From assembly GCA_022605405.1 (NCBI GenBank), contig JABYQQ010000018.1, positions 310,001 through 374,000 of the forward strand: a stretch of 64,000 nt of DNA, written 5' to 3'. Numbering within the stretch: position 1 is the first letter of the stretch; every line of letters begins with the position of its first letter. Shown piece by piece: positions 57,202-64,000 of this stretch. The stretch is from Earliella scabrosa (Eukaryota; Basidiomycota; Agaricomycetes; Polyporales; Polyporaceae). A program made the position numbers and the translations under genes. Below the pieces are notes generated by a model that saw only the letters and a program-made list of their open reading frames with translations, was not told the DNA's origin and did no database searches.

Positions 57202-57880
57202 CTAGCAGCGCACGTCCGCAAACTCGCGCCCATACCGCTCGACCTGCTCCTCGTCCAACACCCTTGGAAGCACCACCCCCGGCAGCCGCCCTCCCTCCCG
57301 TCTGTTCCGCGCAATCAACTCCCCCTCGGCCACGAGCGACTCCTCATGCACAGCGAGCGCATGCGCAGCGAGGCGCGCCCGACACTCGCGCACCGCCGCG
57401 TGGAGGCGCGGGGAGCACACGCCGCGCATGAAGATGGCGCGCAAGGCGGGGTCCTCGAGGAACGACGGCGTGGGGGCCAGCGGGCCTGGGAGCGCCGGCA
57501 CGAGGTGCGCCATGATGTCCACCACGCGGGCGAGCAGCGGGGGGTGGTGGCCCGGTTCGTCCGCGTCCGCGTCGTCCTGCGGGGCACCGTGACGGCTGTG
57601 TAGCGGGCGGGCGGCGGGCGGACGGACGAGGAGGGACTCACCGACGCTGAAGCGTCCGACTCGTCGTCGTCTGAGCTCTCTGGGTCTGTCGCCTGCTCTT
57701 CTTGGTCTGGGACGGCGGCGGGAGCCTCGCGGTTTGGTGGGTTCTTTGCCTACGGCGTGCGCTTGTGAGAGTCGATCTCTGCAGTGTAATGCACGGATCG
57801 CGTACCTCCGACGGGGGGTGGTTTCTCTCCTGGTCGGACGCGCGCGCAGGGGACTCGGCGCTGTTGGAAGGACGCTCCAT
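57202..57880 (-). CDS. unrecognised small protein with acidic linker (twin A)
   Basis: Three exons (57806-57880, 57642-57743, 57202-57576) sum to 184 codons. The N-terminus is polar (MERPSNSAESPARASDQERN), followed by an acidic Ser/Asp linker (ESSDDDESDASAS, DDADADEPG), then a helical C-terminal half: ARVVDIMAHLVPALPGPLAP, DPALRAIFMRGVCSPRLHAA, ECRARLAAHALAVHEESLVA, and an end in EEQVERYGREFADVRC. No family is recognised. The order acidic linker, LVP-x-LP/VP, helices is shared with the gene at 58238, suggesting a diverged tandem pair. It is convergent with the second ABC gene. Confidence 0.7.
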
Positions 57881-58237
57881 AACGTTAACGAGAGGGCAGT
57901 CGCGCTGGGATCAAGCAAGAGGGGGCACTGGCAGGTCGGCCACGGGCGTGGACTAAGTACTTGGCTGCCGTCTCTCTGGAGCTGAGCGATGAGCGCCAAT
58001 GGCGCGCATCGATTCATGCCCCGAGTGTGACAGCCGTTGAAGCAGTCGAGAACAGCTGCGAGGACGTCCAGCGCAAGATCGTCGCTGGCGATGGCGTGCC
58101 CGAAGCGCCTGCTCCGTTGGGAGCGAATCGCAGTGTCTCTGAGCTCGAGTGCAGCATCGGCAGGCGAGACCGCATACATGCAGCCCATCGACTAGGTACG
58201 CTCAGAGCACACGGACGCATGCCCAGCAGCAGCCCGC

Positions 58238-59040
58238 TCAGAGCAGCACCGGCTCCTCGTTCGTCACCAGATCGTCCAGCTCCGCCATCATCTGCGGCCA
58301 ATCCCCCTCCCAGCCCTCCCCGACCCCCTCGATTGTCGCGCGCACAACCGCCTGATGCGTCTTCTTGAGCAACTTGGCGAGCAGGTTCGCCCGTGTGAAG
58401 CGCATCTCCGCCATCGTCTGCGCAATGACGAAGCCCGTCACGAACAGCATGCGCTCGCTCGGGTCGGTGAGCGTATCTGGGACGTCGGGGACGAGCTGCG
58501 CCAGTCCGCCGGCGAATACCGGGCCCTCGTCGTCGTCATGCTCGTCCTCGCTTTCGGTTTCGTCCTCCGAGTCGGAGCGGGGCTCGTGGTGGCACGACGT
58601 CCGGTCCGCGTCGGGCTGGGATCAACTCGTACGTATCAGTCGCGAGTCGGTTACGAAGGGACTGACCATCCGCGTGCCCAAGAAGCGGTCGGGGGCTCTG
58701 CGTAGCGGGAACGCCCCGCGGGCCTCTCTGAACGACGACGAGGATACCTGTGTGCGTCGCAGACGTGAGACACGGTCTGGGTCGACTGGCGGGGTTGAAC
58801 TTGTGACCCACTTTGAGCGCATCCTGGTTGGTATTGGAGGCATCCTCTTCGCCGCGCCGGGAGACAGGGACCCTCGTAGCCTTTCAAATACAGCCAGCAA
58901 CACCAGTCAACATCGTGTCGGAGCAGGATATCGATGCTCGTACGCAGCAATACTCGAGAGCTCACCTCGTTCTGAGCGACATTCTTGTCGGCTAACTCGT
59001 CGGGCACGTCCGCGACCGTTACTCGTTGTGGGCGATTCAT
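58238..59040 (-). CDS. unrecognised small protein with acidic linker (twin B)
   Basis: Four exons (58966-59040, 58812-58844, 58667-58747, 58238-58615) sum to 189 codons. The start is MNRPQRVTVADVPDELADKN. Short exons follow (DASNTNQDALK, then VSSSSFREARGAF), then an acidic linker (RSDSEDETESEDEHDDDEG) and a helical end: GGLAQLVPDVPDTLTDPSER, MLFVTGFVIAQTMAEMRFTR, LLAKLLKKTHQAVVRATIE, GDWPQMMAELDDLVTNEEP. No family is recognised. The LVPDVP...DP-x-R-x2-F pattern matches LVPALP...DPALRAIF in the neighbour. The C-terminal helices could form a protein-interaction bundle (inference). Confidence 0.7.
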
Positions 59041-60835
59041 TGTGCTCGACTGGAGGGGGTCTACAAGCGTACGCGGTAACGAGGAGCGGAGAGACGGAAC
59101 GTGGTCCATATCCGCGCGCGGCCCTTGCAAACGTTGGGTAGGTGCCGAAGAGCGGCGCAGAACCAGCAACGACGGCTGTCGATCGATGCCCGGACGGGGA
59201 TAAGACGGACGTGCGTTGATCCACAGCGGACGCAGTATACGTACTGGTGTCCAGCAACGTTGGCAGCCGCGCTCGGTCGGAGGACGTCCTGGCAGGGTTC
59301 CAACGGCGAAAGGCCTCTGGTGTCCGTGAGCGCGCCGACCGATGCGTGGCATCAGATCGACCACACCGTGGATGGCAGCATCTGCGCGAGAAGGACATGA
59401 CGTCGACCAGAAGCCACAGGCCACTACGTACGAGTCTGGCCAGGAACAAGGACACGAGCAGGGGTATTTCCACACGCTCCAATGAGATCTGTCGCTGCAG
59501 AGCCAATCCAGCTGAGACTTGCGCGGAGAAGAGAACAAGGCGAGACATACGCGGATGAAGCCCCCTCACCCCACCCCACCCGCCGGGGCGTGCGAAGCCA
59601 GACTCGATTTCTCTTCCTCGTCTTCTCTTCTCCACGCCCTGGAGCACAAGACATCCGAGCTCCAAGAGCCTCCATGATCAATTGCTCGCATTCGAACCCT
59701 TTGGGCCGCAGATCGTCTTCGGGATCCGGCCCACGCCCCTCCCCTCCGCGTCGTCTCGGCTCGTCTTCCAACTTCGTGGCATGGGCTTCTTATCGCGGAG
59801 ATCAGGACGGCCCAAAGACGCGCTTCTTTCTTCCTTCTGTACACGCGTCCGTCCTGCAGCGCTATCCGTTCCGGGTCGTCCACAGCATGCGCAGGCCGCA
59901 GGGGCTGGTCCGGGCGCACTTGTGGGCGTATGTGTGCGTGCTAGGCCCAACAGTACGTATACTCGCAGCGCGCGACGCCTGATTGAACGATCTCTGATTC
60001 CCGACGAGGCGTGCTCTGCAACTGTGGTCAGCAGGCAGCAGAATCCAGATGGCAGCAACCTCGGGAGTCGGGAGCGAACGGTCGGGCACGATGGATACGC
60101 ATGACGTACCTTCTACGTGTGCACTTGCGCGCGTGGGCGCCCTAAAAACCAAGTGCGTCGTTCTGAGATCTGGAGGAGCCTGAAGGTAGGAACGAGGATA
60201 GGGAGGAGCAAGTGTGAGAGCTTGGCGCGAACAAGGGCCGCGGACGAATCGGATATCGATGCGTCGTACATACGTGCGAACCAGCGGCTGATACTGTGGC
60301 AGGGCTTGTTCTGTTCTCCGCCTCCAAGTGTTGCTTTTGGATCGTTCGGTTCAGGCTGTCGGTACGACTGTACAACGTGAACATCCCCTACGCTCGATCA
60401 AGCTAAGACTGTCAGTAGTGGTCACTGGTTCAGCAGAAAGGGTGGGGAACCTCGCATTGCCGTTCGCATCTCAGATCTCAGTCCCGAGCTCGTCCCCTCT
60501 GGATGCGCACACGAGTAGAGCTAGACACGTTGTCCTCTGCGGCCCTCGCCCGTTCGTCCTCCTAGCCAGGAGTCACGTCGGCTGCTCGCTGTGATGCAAC
60601 CGTGGGCGCAGCGTCCGATACAACGTGTTAGAACCCAAACGCAAAGAGTCGGAGATCATGCCACTCAAACGAGGGCACTGGCGGACCTGGAGCACACGGG
60701 GAGGGCACGCCTCTGACGGGAATGCATCACTACAACAGCAGAACGTCAAGACGCAGATGTACAAAGCACGACCGGGAAGAACGAGGGGGGAAGGAGGGCG
60801 TGTAGGAGGAGCAGGAAGTAAGAACGAGCGCGTGC
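59041..60835. other. intergenic stretch of 1.8 kb
   Basis: The region lies between the start of twin B and the 3' end of ISY1. Overlapping ORFs on both strands reach 250 codons but are Arg/Ser-rich and carry no motif. No repeat or RNA gene was recognised. Confidence 0.5.
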
Positions 60836-62098
60836 TCACTCGTTCCCAAAGTACTCTTCCACAAGCGCCTTCTTCCTCAGCTCCAGCAGGAACGCCTCCA
60901 TCTCCTCCCGCGTCGGAAGCTTGGGCGGCACGAGCATCTCCGGGGAGAGAACGGGGATGAACGCCGCCGTGCGTTTCGCGTGCGCGAGCATCACGTCCTC
61001 TGTCGGTGCCTCTCCCGATCCCGATGTCGATGTTGGGGGTGACGGCGCACCACCGCCCGTCTTCGCGCGTTTGACGACTTCGGATGAGGCAGGGTCGGCG
61101 GGCATGTCGACGTCGCCGTCCTCGTCTGGCGCTTTTCGTTTCGGTTCTGGGGGGCCTGTTTGGCTTGCGTCGGAGATGGAGATCGACGCGTGTTGTTTGG
61201 CTGGGCGAGGTATTGGTGGGACGGGCTCGTCTGTGGGGAGGCCCAGGATGGTGCGGATGTGGGTGTACGCGTCTTGCCATTCTGCAACCCCACCACAAGC
61301 CACGGTGAGCGACTGACGGGACGGAACCACGGACAAAGGGAACAGACAGAGCACGATTCGGTGTCTGCTCGTGCAGCGCCGAGAGAGGAAGTCAGACAAC
61401 AGAACGATCACGCACCTTCCTCCTCCGCCCGCATCTCGAACTCCAGCAAGCCCCCCTCCACCTCGTCCAAGTCCCCAAAATACGCCGGCCCCTGGTTCTG
61501 GAACCGGCGATAATACCCCTGCACCCTGCTCTCCTCGTCCTCCTCCGTCTTCTTGCTCGCGAACAGCTCGCGCACGCCGGGCAGCTCCTTCGCGCGCCCA
61601 AAGTACTTGTAGCCCTTCGTGCCCGGCACCTCCTTCCCGTCCTCGTCCACCATCGCCACGTTCCGCCGGTAGTTCGCGCCCCCCAGTGCGACGATCTGGT
61701 TCTCCCAGTGCCGTTTCTCCCGCAGGAGCCGGTTGATCTCGTCGTTCAGGTCCCGCACCTCGTAGTCCGTCAGACCCGCTGCCGGCAAGAGGACACCAGT
61801 CAGAACGGACGGGGGGAGCCAGAATCACACAAGGTATGGCGGGGCGCACCGTCCTGGATTTTCGACACCTTCCGGCTGATCTCCCGCAGAATCTCTCCTC
61901 GCCACCGCTCGCACTCGCGCAGGCTCTTGCACGCGCTTGCCATGCGCGGTCGTCGGTCGCTCCGAGTCCCCAGCCCAAGCTCGGCCGCCTGGGCTTCGCG
62001 GAACCGGTAGAGCATCGACTGTGCCTTCTCCTCATTACGAGCCTGTCAAAGCGTCGTTAATGGGGGACCCGTAGTAGCTGAAGGAGTGTACTTGCCAT
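60836..62098 (-). CDS. ISY1: ISY1 pre-mRNA splicing factor
   Basis: Isy1 is a Prp19/NTC-associated spliceosome protein that helps the first catalytic step. Exons 62096-62098, 61850-62042, 61416-61778 and 60836-61281 sum to 335 codons. The first exon is just ATG; a GC-AG intron (62043-62095, donor GCAAGT) leads to ARNEEKAQSMLYRFREAQAA, the invariant family start. Next come RPRMASACKSLRECERWRGE, REISRKVSKIQDAGLTDYEV, RDLNDEINRLLREKRHWENQ, LGGANYRR and the block VPGTKGYKYFGRAKELPGVR. The C-terminal third is low complexity and ends REEMEAFLLELRKKALVEEY FGNE. The family N-terminus fixes the start; using a GT donor (GTACAC) instead gives an early stop. Confidence 0.93.
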
Positions 62099-64000
62099 GA
62101 TGTGGACGGCGAAGGAGAGTGAGAGAGGTTAGAGAATGTGGACCTGGGCCAGAGGTTGGACCGTGGACGCGAAACACACTTCCAAGTTGGCGCCGAGTGC
62201 CACACATGCGTGACAACCGCGTTACAAGCGCTCGTGACGTGACAGGGAGGTATGGGCGTCTCGCTTACCTGATATGGACTTCGACCTGCGCGCCGCGGCG
62301 TGCAGTACTTGCGGTCGCGTCTTTCTTGGAAGGATGGACTTCCTGCCGGATCTTGGTTCAAATTCCGTCAGACGACCGACTGCTATCTCTCTGCTCAGGT
62401 ATTTTATACCGAGTACTGCAACGTGACCTAGGCTCATTCACTGTGAATCCCACACCCACATGCACGCCCGCACAACTTGCTCCACAACCTCATTCACAAG
62501 AAAGTTGCCATTTGATTGTCATTTAGGCAGCCACTGAAGCGGTGTAAACTGCGGCCGTGGCACCTTACAAGTTACAAGAGACAGACGTAAACAGATAACA
62601 TGATCTGATGATCTGTATACATGACCCGGATGTTCGCGCTCCCTACTTCTAGGTCCTCACGCTGAGGTAGCTTGCCAAGTGGGAGCGATGCAAGGTGATG
62701 ATGCCCGTATCTCACCGGATTCAGCCTCGGGCCGAGGCATCCAGGTCGCGCTGGAATGCCCCGATTCTGGCTCATCGCAAACCCTGCTGGGCGGCGAGTC
62801 AACCCTGCAGCGTCATGACCGCCGAGATGGTTCAATATGGTGATTCGTGGGCGGCTGCGAGGGACTTACGACGCACCACCTGTCCAACCAGTAGGTAGGA
62901 CCCTCCTGAACTGACAACCATTGCGCAAGACTACCACCGCGTGCATATCGTGCACGAAACAGGGTCTCGGCAGGACGTACGTAGTGGGTAGTGCGTGTGC
63001 TGAAGGTCCGGATCCGGAGTGTCTCGCGTGAGCAGTAACCCCGACCCCAGACAATCCCATGACTGCAGTGCTTGGTCCGACCCGTGGGCGTTCGCGCTCG
63101 TGTTCTCCAGATCCTGAGCTGGGCCTGAGCCTGAGCCTGACGGAGCCGAACTGGTGTCAGGCCCGAGAAGCTCACCCTCCTCGCGCTTCGCGCCACGCGT
63201 CGAGCGTGCTTCTCCGGGATCCGGGACGGGCCAGGAGAGCCGGACGTTTTTGCTCAGAGTGCTGGAGGGTGTTGGATCGATGGACGGCCTCGCCTTGCGC
63301 GGCGTGCTCTTCCTATCTATCTGCAGCCAAACAGGTGGCCATGGCCAGGGGCATTAGGAACGATGGATGACGGTAGCCTCGAGCTCGATCGCTAGGATAA
63401 TTCTGTGATCCTCCGTTCCTCCCACCTCCACCTCGGATGAGCATAAGATGGTGTGTCGGAGCACACAGACTAAACCGATTACGGTTTAGGACTTGAGCGG
63501 AAACATGGGCGCGCGAGGTTCAAACCGAAGGGATAATAGCCGTGAAATGATGGCTAAGTTGAATGACGGCCTCGAACAGCGCTGGAGGGCCGGGTGCATC
63601 GTACTTCCACTGCGAGACGAGCCGAGTCTGTCTCAGCCTGTCTCGGCGAATATGCAGGCGTCGCACGACCGTACCATCCTCCATACCATGACGCGGTGCC
63701 TGTCAGGACTAGTGTCTGATGAGTATGGGCCGGTGGGCGATGAGCGCAGAGATACTGGCCGTCCACATACACCTATCCGGCAGCTGCCTCTCTCGGAGGT
63801 AGCAGATCGTTTCGTATTGGAGCCCGAGCGAGCGTCGAGCACCTGCTCGGAGCATCTTGTTTTCGATCGCGTTTCACGTGTGCTCATGTGGTTCCGCCTT
63901 GAATCTGGTGGGAGCTCTGTGCCCCACCACGCCGCAATTCACCTCCTCGAGCATGGCTGCGCACGCAGGCTCAAGACTGAGTACTCAGTATGCAGTATCG
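62099..64000. other. right-end stretch without a recognisable gene
   Basis: This is the upstream side of ISY1 and onward to the window end. ORFs are short (up to 135 codons), overlapping and without motif on both strands. A gene continuing beyond the window cannot be excluded near 63900-64000. Confidence 0.45.

Noticed and set aside
1..64000. CRISPR array, prokaryotic operon or defence system
   Set aside because: No spaced direct repeats; the genes are intron-rich and eukaryotic throughout.

Overview
The window is nuclear DNA of a filamentous basidiomycete, most likely an Agaricomycete close to the Polyporales. The evidence is dense GC-rich genes broken by many 48-80 nt GT-AG introns with GTRNGT donors, and a gene set that includes a NoxA-type NADPH oxidase, a secreted many-exon GH28 enzyme, ABCC pumps and a compact bZIP factor. 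The lineage is inferred from gene style; no marker gene proves it. Nearly all exon models below were checked by summing exon lengths to an open frame, and exceptions are stated.

Positions 1-14.5 kb form a housekeeping block. It holds ALG2 (N-glycan assembly, cut by the window start), an unrecognised 342-aa protein, tRNA-Ile(AAU), a frameshifted RCC1 pseudogene, a WW-domain protein, a UspA-type stress protein, tRNA-Gly(GCC), NOP53 (60S biogenesis), ribosomal protein eL34, the HAD phosphatase Pho13 and GPI11/PIG-F (GPI anchor assembly). From 16.2 to 29.1 kb genes are sparse: a transaldolase-like protein with a long basic N-terminus, a bZIP regulator, then about 5.5 kb without a recognisable gene before a GNAT acetyltransferase. 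From 29 to 35 kb the DNA is poor in recognisable genes and includes a sharply AT-rich 1.2-kb block made of related inverted-terminal-repeat elements.

From 35.1 to 41.6 kb lie noxA and a GH28 glycosidase gene, both on the minus strand. The GH28 gene is interrupted in its eleventh exon by a 1,051-bp element with about 295-bp terminal inverted repeats and a perfect 9-bp target-site duplication. Without the insert the 15 exons sum to an intact 415-codon frame, so the insertion looks like the only lesion.

From 43.8 to 56.8 kb two tandem ABCC transporter genes of about 1,690 codons each lie head to tail. They are near-identical with patchy divergence, and each uses a GC-AG intron where its twin uses GT-AG. 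The last part has two small acidic-linker proteins that may be paralogues and ISY1, a spliceosome factor whose first exon is only the start codon, followed by another GC-AG intron.

No CRISPR array, rRNA, virus or toxin gene was seen. The best candidates for something undescribed are the foldback element in the GH28 gene, the transaldolase-like protein that seems to lack the Schiff-base lysine, and the orphan proteins at 1.6, 42.3 and 57-59 kb.
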